From Pseudomonadota bacterium (GTDB taxonomy: Bacteria; Myxococcota_A; Polyangia; Haliangiales; Haliangiaceae): DNA of 6,995 bases. The notes below the pieces were generated by a model. That model did no database searches and had not been told where the DNA came from. It worked only from the letters and a program-made list of their open reading frames with translations. The position numbers were made by a program, and so were the translations under genes. This document shows, one piece after another, positions 1 to 6,120 of this stretch; within the stretch, counting starts at the first letter, position 1, and every line of letters starts with the position of its first letter. The stretch covers positions 1 to 6,995 of the forward strand of contig JAEYYV010000348.1 of NCBI GenBank assembly GCA_023428295.1, in the 5' to 3' direction.

Positions 1-213
1 GCGATACGGATCGCGCAGCGCCGCGACGGCAGCGCGCACGAGCTCGGGCGTTCGCACGCGCGGGCCGAGCGGCGTGCGGTAGGTCTTCGCGTCGGCGAAG
101 CCCAGCTCGAGCATGCCGAGCAGCTTCTGCGCCTCGCGCTCGATCTCGATGCGGCTCGTGTCGGGCGGCAACCCGAGCACGAAGAACGGATTGTCCTCGA
201 GCAGGAGCTGCAT
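1..213 (-). CDS. J-domain-like co-chaperone, N-terminal part (continues beyond window)
   Basis: The reading frame opens at ATG (211-213) and stays open for 71 codons to the window edge, so only the N-terminus is visible. It begins MQLLLEDNPFFVLGLPPD, which resembles helix I of a J domain (NPF.VLGLPPD is close to the usual DYYEVLGV). A charged helix follows (IEIEREAQKLLGMLELG, about residues 22-38), and the visible part ends in AALRDPYR, like the L.DP..R end of J-domain helix III. The HPD tripeptide that stimulates Hsp70 ATPase is absent: a loop TPLGPRVRTPE sits where it would be expected. The gene lies 23 bases after the Hsp70 stop with a clear ribosome binding site, so it is almost certainly co-transcribed with Hsp70 and probably serves as its partner or a scaffold. 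What is seen is a J-like start; the rest of the protein and its function are unknown. Confidence 0.72.
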   Translation of the reverse strand, partial: MQLLLEDNPFFVLGLPPDTSRIEIEREAQKLLGMLELGFADAKTYRTPLGPRVRTPELVRAAVAALRDPYR

Positions 214-218
214 CGCTT

Positions 219-223
219 ACCTC
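219..223 (-). promoter_or_regulatory. Ribosome binding site of the J-like gene
   Basis: On the minus strand the sequence reads GAGGTAAGCGATG. GAGGT lies five bases before the ATG, which is ideal spacing. It fixes the start of the J-like gene at base 213, and it sits inside the 23-base gap after the Hsp70 stop codon, as expected for an operon-internal site. Confidence 0.75.
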
Positions 224-236
224 GACGCTCCGAGCA

Positions 237-2678
237 TTATCGGACTCCCGAGTCGAAGCCCTTCTTGCGCGCTTCGCTGTCCTCGGGGAGCAGCTGCCAC
301 AGCGCTTTCACGACGCGGCGCAGCTCCTCCGTGTCGCCGCGATCGCGCGCGGCCTTGCCCTCGTTGATGAGCGCGTGTGCGCGCGGCAGGTCCTTCATCG
401 AGCCGACCTCGGAGGCCGCGTCGTCGAAGTAGTACTCCCACGCTTCGGTCGTGCGATGGAACGCCGCCGCCGAGAGGCGCTGCGCGAGGCGCATTTGCCG
501 TTCGAGCTCGGGCGCGTCTTTGTCGCGGCGCGCTTTGTCGATCGCCGCGAGCACTTCGTTGAGCAACGCGCGCTCGGCGTCGGTGCCGTGCATGCCCACC
601 GTCGACGACGCGCTGATCGCCGTCTGCCGCGCGGCCGCTTCGAGATCCGGCCACTTCCGCGCGAGGTCGGCTTCGGCCATCGTGCCGTCGACGTCGAGTA
701 GCGCGCGACGTGCACGCTGCGCGGCGTCTGCATCGCCACCGTGCGCGGCGTCGATGTCGCGCTCCGCTTCGGACAGTCGCGACTCCACGCGATCGAGCTT
801 CTCGATCACCTGACCCAGACCGTGGCGGAACGCGTCCGCGCGCGCTTCCATCAGTTGGCGACGAAGATCGCGCAGCGCAGCGTCGAGTGCTTCGGGCGCC
901 GCGTCGGGGACGAGCAGATGCGCGACATGCTCGAACACCTGGCCGATCGACGGTACGAGCGCGCGCGCCGCGAGGCGGCCACCACGATCGAGCTCGATCG
1001 TCACTTCGATCGCCGAGCCCGTCGGTACGGTGTCTTTCACCGCGTCGCCACCGATGTCCAGCGTGCCGACGAGGCGGCACAGCTCCGCTTGCGACATCTC
1101 GCCTTGCACGATCGGAATGCGCAGCACGCTCTCGGAGCTGCCCTTCGCGACGGTCTCGATCGTGTGATGCGTGAACGTGCGGCGCGCGGGCAGGGGAGCG
1201 CCGCGCTCGAGGTAGACCTGCACGTGCCCGTTCGCGAGCGCCACGCCGAGCGTGCGCGAGAGCGGCGGATCGCCGATCGTGAGGCCTTGCACGATCGTCA
1301 GCGACTGCGGCGAGACGGGGATGATCCCCCCGTCGGCACCGCGCGCTTCGATCGTGAACGTACACGCGCGTCGCGGCAGGAGCGTCACCGTCGTGAGGAA
1401 CGTGCCGTCGGGGCCAACCGTCGCCTCGACGCTCGACCACGCGCCGTCGCTGCGCACGAGCGTTAGCTTCGCGGGCGGGTTCTCGCCGACGAACTTGCCG
1501 ACCACGTGTGGCGTGAGATCCGCGGACACCGCCGGGTACTGCAGCCACACTTGTCGCCCCGACGTGACGGGCACGCTCGCCGCGCGTCCGTCGAGTGCAG
1601 CGGTGGCCGCGTACAGCGACGCGCCTTGCGCCACGAGCGTCATCGGATCGTGGCCCTCCGCGACGGCAGCCTCGAGACGTGCGGCGACGCGCGCGCGCAC
1701 CATCGGCATCACCGTCGGTCCACCGACGAGCACCAGCTTCGCGAGCCTACCCGGGCCGAGGCCATTTCCCTGCATGAGACGAAGGCACACGTCGACCGCG
1801 CGATCGACGAGCGGCGCGCAGAGCGACTCCACCGTCTGGCGCGTTAGCTCGAGATCGACGTCGACGTCCTGACCATCGATCGACAGCGGCTGCGCGAGCG
1901 TCACCTGCGCGCGATCGCCGCGCGAGAGCTCGATCTTCGCGTCCTCTGCGGCGAGGCGCAGCGCGCGCAGCGCCGCCGCGTGCTCGGGGTTATTGCGACG
2001 CGGCACCACCGACAGCTGCGACGCGAGGTGCTCGGTGATCGCCCAATCGAAGTCGCGTCCGCCGAGGAAGTTGTCACCATCGTGGCCGACGACGCGCAGC
2101 AGGCCGTCGCGCGTCTCGAGCAATGACGCGTCGAACGTGCCGCCGCCGAGATCGAACACGAGCCACGTTCCGCCGCCGTCGTCCTCGGCGCGCCAACCCG
2201 CGGCGAGCGCGCTCGCGATCGGCTCTTGCAAGAGCTCCACTCGCGCGAAGCCCGCGAGGCGCGCGGCCTCGGACGTCGCCGCGCTCTGCGGCAGCTCGAA
2301 CAGCGCCGGCACGCTGATCACCGCGCGCTCGATCTGGGCGCCGAGCTGGTCGGCGATGTCCTGGCGCAATGCCTTCAAGATCTCCGCGGACAGCTCCTCG
2401 GGCTTCTTCGCGGTACCTGCCGCCGGGAAGTCGATCGCCTTGCCGGTGCCCATCAGGCGCTTGAACTCCGTCGCCGTGTTCGCCGCGTCCTGCTCGATGA
2501 ACCGGCGCGCGCGCGTCCCGACCGTTATGCGGCCTTGCTTGTCGAGTCGCACGACCGATGGCGTGACGGTCCCGCCCTGCGCGTTGCGGATGACGCTGAC
2601 CTTCTCGCCGTCGAAGACCGCCGCTGCGGAGTTGGTCGTGCCGAGATCGATACCGACGTACAACGGGGTTTCCGCCAT
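237..2678 (-). CDS. Hsp70-family molecular chaperone with inserted domain
   Basis: An 813-aa cytosolic ATP-dependent chaperone; DnaK has about 638 aa. The ATPase domain (about 1-370) shows phosphate-1 GIDLGTTNSAAAV (9-21), K73 in EFKRLMG matching the catalytic lysine of DnaK, phosphate-2 VFDLGGGTFDASLL (174-187), GDNFLGGRDFD (201-211, with Asn where DnaK has Thr199), adenosine motif LVLVGGPTVMP (315-325) and DPMTLVAQGASLYAA (344-358). Residues about 375-468 are an extra beta-rich segment. DnaK-like sequence resumes at DPPLSRTLGV (470-479) and runs through PIVQGE (522-527) and LVGTLDIGG (536-544) to about 575, matching the linker and substrate-binding beta domain. Residues about 590-813 are charged and helical, longer than the DnaK lid. 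The start is firm: an in-frame TGA lies two codons upstream. No clear Shine-Dalgarno sequence is seen. The call as Hsp70 is secure; clients are unknown. It is not housekeeping DnaK, so no symbol is given. Confidence 0.95.
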   Translation of the reverse strand: MAETPLYVGIDLGTTNSAAAVFDGEKVSVIRNAQGGTVTPSVVRLDKQGRITVGTRARRFIEQDAANTATEFKRLMGTGKAIDFPAAGTAKKPEELSAEILKALRQDIADQLGAQIERAVISVPALFELPQSAATSEAARLAGFARVELLQEPIASALAAGWRAEDDGGGTWLVFDLGGGTFDASLLETRDGLLRVVGHDGDNFLGGRDFDWAITEHLASQLSVVPRRNNPEHAAALRALRLAAEDAKIELSRGDRAQVTLAQPLSIDGQDVDVDLELTRQTVESLCAPLVDRAVDVCLRLMQGNGLGPGRLAKLVLVGGPTVMPMVRARVAARLEAAVAEGHDPMTLVAQGASLYAATAALDGRAASVPVTSGRQVWLQYPAVSADLTPHVVGKFVGENPPAKLTLVRSDGAWSSVEATVGPDGTFLTTVTLLPRRACTFTIEARGADGGIIPVSPQSLTIVQGLTIGDPPLSRTLGVALANGHVQVYLERGAPLPARRTFTHHTIETVAKGSSESVLRIPIVQGEMSQAELCRLVGTLDIGGDAVKDTVPTGSAIEVTIELDRGGRLAARALVPSIGQVFEHVAHLLVPDAAPEALDAALRDLRRQLMEARADAFRHGLGQVIEKLDRVESRLSEAERDIDAAHGGDADAAQRARRALLDVDGTMAEADLARKWPDLEAAARQTAISASSTVGMHGTDAERALLNEVLAAIDKARRDKDAPELERQMRLAQRLSAAAFHRTTEAWEYYFDDAASEVGSMKDLPRAHALINEGKAARDRGDTEELRRVVKALWQLLPEDSEARKKGFDSGVR

Positions 2679-2717
2679 CGGTCACGAAGGTAGCACCAAG
2701 GCCGACGAGCCATGGCA

Positions 2718-2754
2718 CTTCGCGCACGTCCGCCGCGCACGAGACCGCGCGAAG
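2718..2754. promoter_or_regulatory. Inverted repeat upstream of the Hsp70 gene
   Basis: Perfect 8-base arms CTTCGCGC (2718-2725) and GCGCGAAG (2747-2754) are separated by 21 bases, and they lie 40-76 bases before the Hsp70 ATG. It could be an mRNA leader hairpin or a repressor site. It is not the HrcA-type CIRCE element, which has TTAGCACTC arms and a 9-base spacer. In DNA this GC-rich an 8-base match can arise by chance, so the functional reading is weak. Confidence 0.3.
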
Positions 2755-2767
2755 AGTAACCGCCGAC

Positions 2768-2827
2768 GCCGGAGCGTTCGCGCTGGCGCCAGAGCGCTAG
2801 CGTTGACGCAGGAGCGTTAGCGTTGGC
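2768..2827. repeat. Three tandem 20-base imperfect repeats
   Basis: The units are GCCGGAGCGTTCGCGCTGGC (2768-2787), GCCAGAGCGCTAGCGTTGAC (2788-2807) and GCAGGAGCGTTAGCGTTGGC (2808-2827). Units 1 and 3 agree at 17 of 20 positions, 2 and 3 at 16, and 1 and 2 at 15. Each unit contains a doubled AGCGTT-like hexamer. The third unit overlaps the last codons and stop of infA. Bases 2767-2788 can fold into CGCC/GGCG and AGCG/CGCT stems with a GG bulge and a TTCG loop. No T-run follows on either strand, so it is not a canonical terminator. It lies between infA and Hsp70 and could attenuate read-through or simply be slippage-derived. Confidence 0.75.
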
Positions 2828-3035
2828 GATAGACGATGAAGCCGCGCGTCGGGTCGTACGGCGACACCGCGACGGTCACGCGGTCACCAAGGACGACGCG
2901 AATGCGGTGGCGACGAACCTTACCGGCGAGCTTGGCCAGAACCTCGTGGCCGTTGTCGAGCTTGACGCGAAAGTTGCCGCCCTTCGCGATCAAGATGACC
3001 TCGCCGTCGAGATGTACTAGCTCTTCTTTGCTCAC
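2817..3035 (-). CDS. infA: Translation initiation factor IF-1
   Basis: This 72-aa protein, exactly the usual IF-1 length, is a single S1/OB-fold domain. IF-1 binds the A site of the 30S subunit during initiation, working with IF-2 and IF-3. Family landmarks visible are KEELVHLDGEV at the N-terminus, NFRVKLDNGHEVLAKLAGKVR (spanning residues 21-41, the FRV.L.NGH..LA..SGK.R pattern), HRIRVVLGDRVTV (43-55) and SPYDPTRGFIVYR (58-70). The start is GTG at 3033-3035, supported by an AAGGA ribosome binding site six bases upstream and by the exact family length. The same frame is open for a further 1.6 kb upstream, but that is non-coding antisense of the next gene. The gene stands outside the ribosomal protein cluster where infA is often found, so it may be one of two IF-1 paralogs. 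Its stop lies within the third 20-base repeat. Confidence 0.95.
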   Translation of the reverse strand: MSKEELVHLDGEVILIAKGGNFRVKLDNGHEVLAKLAGKVRRHRIRVVLGDRVTVAVSPYDPTRGFIVYRQR

Positions 3036-3041
3036 GGGGAT

Positions 3042-3046
3042 TCCTT
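3042..3046 (-). promoter_or_regulatory. Ribosome binding site of infA
   Basis: The minus strand reads AGAAGGAATCCCCGTG. AAGGA lies six bases from the GTG start. This site decides the start of infA: no ATG is nearby in frame, and the next GTG upstream has no such site. Confidence 0.8.
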
Positions 3047-3065
3047 CTGGAGGGCCATTCGATAG

Positions 3066-3099
3066 CACTAAGTAGTGGCCAGGGAAAGCGCTCCGGAGC
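3066..3099. promoter_or_regulatory. Two dyads in the divergent infA / NP-I-like gene region
   Basis: Two inverted repeats lie between the divergent genes: CACTA-AG-TAGTG (3066-3077) and the perfect palindrome GCTCCGGAGC (3090-3099). Their centres are 23 bases apart. The promoters of both genes must lie in or near this stretch, so these could be operators. No convincing -35/-10 pair is visible for either direction. The first dyad overlaps the earliest possible GTG start of the plus-strand gene. This is seen directly in the sequence; the regulatory role is inference. Confidence 0.3.
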
Positions 3100-4802
3100 C
3101 AAGGCTGATCTACTGTAAGCCCGTGGATCGCCAGCCCCCTCGCGCGACGAGCGACGAGATCGATCTTTATATCCGTACCTACTACTCGCTGCTCCGGTCG
3201 AGCGGCGACGTCCGCGTGCGCGCGTTCGAGGAGGCCCACCTCTATTCGAGGTCGAGCCTCCACCTCGGCGCCGAGGAGCCCGACCCGGATCTCGCCGCGT
3301 TCGGCTATAGCGCCGGCCGCCTGCCGGACTGCATGCCCAAGATCCGGCGCATCGTCCTCGGGCAGTCGCACGCGCAGTTCGTCGCCGCCGGGTACCGTCT
3401 CGAGAACTGGCAGACGGTCCGCACGCGCGGTCGCCGCCGGCCGCTGCGCTGGGACGGTGGGTCCACGCTCGCGGCGTTCGTCGCCTCGGCGTCGGATATC
3501 GACGATCTCGTCCCGATCGTCACCGCCTATCAGATCGAGTGGAACAAGCTGCGCGAGCGGCTGCTGGCCGCGCGGATCTCCGACGTGACCGACGACATCG
3601 CGCTCGCCGCCGCGCTCGGCGACGCCGAGGCCGTGCTGCGCCTGCGCGGTGCGCTCGGTCCACGCTCGAGCGACATCCTCGGCGACATGATCGCCCACGA
3701 CTGCGATCTGTTCGTCCGCCTCCTCGACGGTTCGTTCCGCGAGTACCAGCGCAGCGCGCAGCGGTGGTTCCAAGCGATCGCACCCGCGCTGCCGCCGGGA
3801 CGCCCCGTCTACTTCATCTCGTCCAACAGCCACTCGCTCGCGAACCTCCTCGGCGGATACGCGCGCGCACACGGTACGGAGATCGTCGATTTCCTCCACC
3901 GCGTGAACCCCGAGGATCTCGCTCCTCGCTACGACGAGGCGCTCGCCAAGGGGGATCACGCGCTCGCGACGAACATCCTCTATTACTCGCTGCGCGCGTT
4001 CATTCACGAGCCGTCGAACGCCAACACGCGCATGGTGCAGGTGCAGGAGTGGGACGCCGCCGCGGGGATTCGCGCCATCGCGTCCCCCGGCAAGATCGAC
4101 GTCGACGCGCAGGTCGTGGAGCTCTCCCAGCTCAAGCCCGAGAACCTCGATCCGCGCATGCACTTCCCCGGCTTCGAGAACATCGTCAAGAGCGACGCGG
4201 TTCTCGTGAACATCGATTACCCGCTCGGCATGGCGGCGTATCACCACCTGACGAGCGTGGCGCTCGGCGTGGAAGAGCTGCGCGGCATCTACATCATGGG
4301 CAAGGCCGCGACGCTCAACGGGCGCGTCGGTGACGTCATGATCAGCAAGGTGATCCACGACGAGCACTCGGCGAACACGTACTTGATCCGCAACGCGTTG
4401 ACCGCCGCCGACGTGCAGCCGTTCATGAAGCACGGCACGGTGCTCGACAACCAGAAGGCGCTCACCGTTCGCTCGGCGTTCCTGCAGAACCGCGACTACA
4501 TGGACGTGTTCTATCGCGAGGGCTACACGGTGATGGAGATGGAGGCAGGGCCGTACCTGTCCGCCGCGTACGAGACCGTCGAGCCGCGGCGCCATCCCAA
4601 GGACGAGCTCGTGTCGCTCGTCGATCACAGCCAGTTCGAGCTCGGCGTGATCCACTACGCGTCGGATACGCCGTACTCGCGACGCCAGAGCCTCCTCTCG
4701 AAGTCGCTCTCGTACTTCGGCATGGAGAGCACGTACGGCTGCGCGATCGCGATCCTGCGGCGCATCTTTGCGAGCGAGCTCGCGAGGCTGTCGAGCAAGT
4801 GA
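3075..4802 (+). CDS. Uncharacterised protein with NP-I (nucleoside phosphorylase/nucleosidase)-like C-terminal domain
   Basis: A 575-aa protein with no signal peptide or membrane segment, so probably cytosolic. I do not recognise the family by name. Residues about 25-370 show no domain I can assign, though PVYFISSNSHSLANLLGGYA (244-263) looks like a Rossmann-type strand and loop. Residues about 375-565 resemble the NP-I fold: NIDYPLGMAAYHHL (379-392), MGKAATLNGRVGDVMI (408-423, like the GxAGxLN...GDVVI segment), VMEMEAGPYL (486-495, like the MEx(A/G)A ribose-binding motif) and HYASDTP (527-533, like the SD motif with the base-contacting Asp). The arginine that binds phosphate in phosphorylases is not evident, which would favour a hydrolase or a non-catalytic domain. 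The start is uncertain: GTG 3075 is the first after an in-frame stop, and CTG 3105 (with GGAG six bases before) or GTG 3123 are alternatives. It overlaps the next gene by four bases. Confidence 0.8.
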   Translation: MARESAPEPRLIYCKPVDRQPPRATSDEIDLYIRTYYSLLRSSGDVRVRAFEEAHLYSRSSLHLGAEEPDPDLAAFGYSAGRLPDCMPKIRRIVLGQSHAQFVAAGYRLENWQTVRTRGRRRPLRWDGGSTLAAFVASASDIDDLVPIVTAYQIEWNKLRERLLAARISDVTDDIALAAALGDAEAVLRLRGALGPRSSDILGDMIAHDCDLFVRLLDGSFREYQRSAQRWFQAIAPALPPGRPVYFISSNSHSLANLLGGYARAHGTEIVDFLHRVNPEDLAPRYDEALAKGDHALATNILYYSLRAFIHEPSNANTRMVQVQEWDAAAGIRAIASPGKIDVDAQVVELSQLKPENLDPRMHFPGFENIVKSDAVLVNIDYPLGMAAYHHLTSVALGVEELRGIYIMGKAATLNGRVGDVMISKVIHDEHSANTYLIRNALTAADVQPFMKHGTVLDNQKALTVRSAFLQNRDYMDVFYREGYTVMEMEAGPYLSAAYETVEPRRHPKDELVSLVDHSQFELGVIHYASDTPYSRRQSLLSKSLSYFGMESTYGCAIAILRRIFASELARLSSK

Positions 4803-6085
4803 GCGAGGCCGTCGAGCACGCGGACGTCGTGGTCATCGGCGCCGGCGTCTCGGGCTTGGGCTTCGCGAACTGGTATCGCGAGCTGCACCCCGACAAGCGC
4901 GTGCTCGTCCTCGAGAGTGAAGCGGAGCCGGGCGGCTACTGCCGCACCATCGTGCAAGACGGCTTTGTCTGGGACTACTCGGGCCACTTCTTCCACTTCA
5001 AGCATCCGTACGTCGAGCAATGGCTGCGCGCGCGCATGCCGGGGCAGGACATCCGCACCGTCGTCAAGAAGAGCTTCATCCGCTACGCGGGGCTCGATAT
5101 CGACTTTCCGTTCCAGAAGAACATCCATCAGCTCCCCAAGGACGAGTTTCTGGAGTGTCTCGTCGATCTGTACTTCCGCCCGACGCCCACCGACGGTGCG
5201 CCGCCGCAGTCGTTCGGCGAGATGCTGTATCAGCGCCTCGGCACCGCGATCACCGAGAAGTTCCTGCGCCCGTACAACGAGAAGCTCTACGCGACGAGCC
5301 TCGAGCGCCTCGACGTCGACGCGATGGGGCGGTTCTTCCCGCACGCGGACATCGGCGACATCATCGCGAACATGCGGCCGGGCCTGCCCAAGGACGGCGG
5401 CTACAACGCGACGTTCACGTATCCCGCGGGGGGCGCGGTGCAGTACGTGAACGCGCTGCTCGTCGAGCTGCCGCCCGGCACGGTGTGCTGCAACGAGCGC
5501 GTCACGTCGATCGATCTCGGCACGCGTGAGGTGATCACCGAGAAGCGGCGCATTCGCTTCGGCGCCGTGGTCAGCTCCGCGCCCCTTCCGGTGCTCGCGC
5601 GGATGACGGGCGTCGCGCACGACCCGACGGTGTTCACCTCGAACCGCGTGCTCGTGTTCAACCTCGGCTTCGATCGCAAAGGAAAGCGCGACATCCACTG
5701 GATGTACTTCCCGGATCGCGAGGTCTCGTTCTATCGCGTGGGTTGGTACGACAACATCCTCGACGGCGATCGCATGTCGCTCTACATCGAGATCGGCGCC
5801 GCCAATGACGCGACGTTCGATGTCGACGCGCTTCGCGAGCGCGTGCTGCGCGATCTCGCGCGCGAGGGCATCGTGGACGGTCATCAGCTCGTCTCGCATC
5901 ACCACGTCGTGCTCGATCCCGCCTACGTGCACATCACCAAGGCATCGCTCGCCGAGACCGAGCGCGTGCGCGACGGGCTCGCGCTCGCCGGTGTCCACAG
6001 CGTGGGGCGCTACGGCGGCTGGACGTATTGCTCGATCGAGGACAACCTCCTCGAGACACAGGCGCTGGCCAAGCGACTGAGCTGA
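4799..6085 (+). CDS. FAD-dependent oxidoreductase, UDP-galactopyranose mutase / protoporphyrinogen oxidase-like
   Basis: A 428-aa flavoprotein. The N-terminal dinucleotide-binding motif is VVVIGAGVSGLGFANW (10-25), followed by the acidic strand end VLVLESEAEPGGYCRT (35-50), which holds FAD. GHFFHFKHPYVEQWL (62-76), DFPFQKNIHQLP (102-113), FLRPYNEKLYATSLERLD (155-172) and YPAGGAVQYVNAL (208-220) follow the layout of UDP-galactopyranose mutase (GxHxFHT, YPL, GYTEKxW, IPxGG). GRYGGWTYCSIEDNLLE (403-419) is the C-terminal FAD-contacting segment. The tryptophan of the mutase KxW motif is tyrosine here, so mutase activity is not assured. The family also covers amine and porphyrinogen oxidases, so the substrate is open. 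The start is GTG within GTGA, overlapping the previous stop, which implies translational coupling; GAGG lies 11 bases upstream. The fold call is firm, the reaction is not. Confidence 0.88.
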   Translation: MSEAVEHADVVVIGAGVSGLGFANWYRELHPDKRVLVLESEAEPGGYCRTIVQDGFVWDYSGHFFHFKHPYVEQWLRARMPGQDIRTVVKKSFIRYAGLDIDFPFQKNIHQLPKDEFLECLVDLYFRPTPTDGAPPQSFGEMLYQRLGTAITEKFLRPYNEKLYATSLERLDVDAMGRFFPHADIGDIIANMRPGLPKDGGYNATFTYPAGGAVQYVNALLVELPPGTVCCNERVTSIDLGTREVITEKRRIRFGAVVSSAPLPVLARMTGVAHDPTVFTSNRVLVFNLGFDRKGKRDIHWMYFPDREVSFYRVGWYDNILDGDRMSLYIEIGAANDATFDVDALRERVLRDLAREGIVDGHQLVSHHHVVLDPAYVHITKASLAETERVRDGLALAGVHSVGRYGGWTYCSIEDNLLETQALAKRLS

Positions 6086-6120
6086 TATGCAGGTGCGCGG
6101 CCGCAAGGCATAGTCCCCCC

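Noticed and set aside
741..1466. Plus-strand open frame of 241 codons opposite the Hsp70 gene.
   Set aside because: It has Arg/His-rich shadow composition, no ribosome binding site and no recognisable domain; it is antisense to the chaperone.
217..1548. Minus-strand open frame of 443 codons in another frame of the Hsp70 gene.
   Set aside because: It is dominated by Arg and Ala with no motifs, while the overlapping frame continues the Hsp70 protein. It is not evidence for a frameshift: the Hsp70 frame is intact from start to stop.
2767..2788. Possible intrinsic terminator after infA (CGCC..AGCG-TTCG-CGCT-GGCG stem).
   Set aside because: The stem is plausible but no run of T follows on the minus strand, and the fold may simply reflect the tandem repeats. 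It was kept only as part of the repeat.
3111..3116. TACTGT as a -10 promoter element for the plus-strand gene.
   Set aside because: No matching -35 element lies 16-18 bases upstream, and a single hexamer match is weak. It is mentioned only as an alternative in the start-codon finding.
2817..4655. Minus-strand open frame of 612 codons ending in the IF-1 sequence, which could be read as a large fusion protein.
   Set aside because: Only the last 72 residues match a known family, and they have their own ribosome binding site and GTG start. The rest is antisense to the well-supported plus-strand gene and is low-complexity, rich in Arg, Val, Glu and His, as expected from the reverse of GC-rich coding DNA.
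6086..6120. Possible promoter or terminator in the gap between the flavoprotein and aldehyde dehydrogenase genes, including the GCGGCCGC palindrome.
   Set aside because: At 35 bases, with no stem plus T-run and no credible -35/-10 pair, the palindrome is unremarkable in DNA this rich in G and C.
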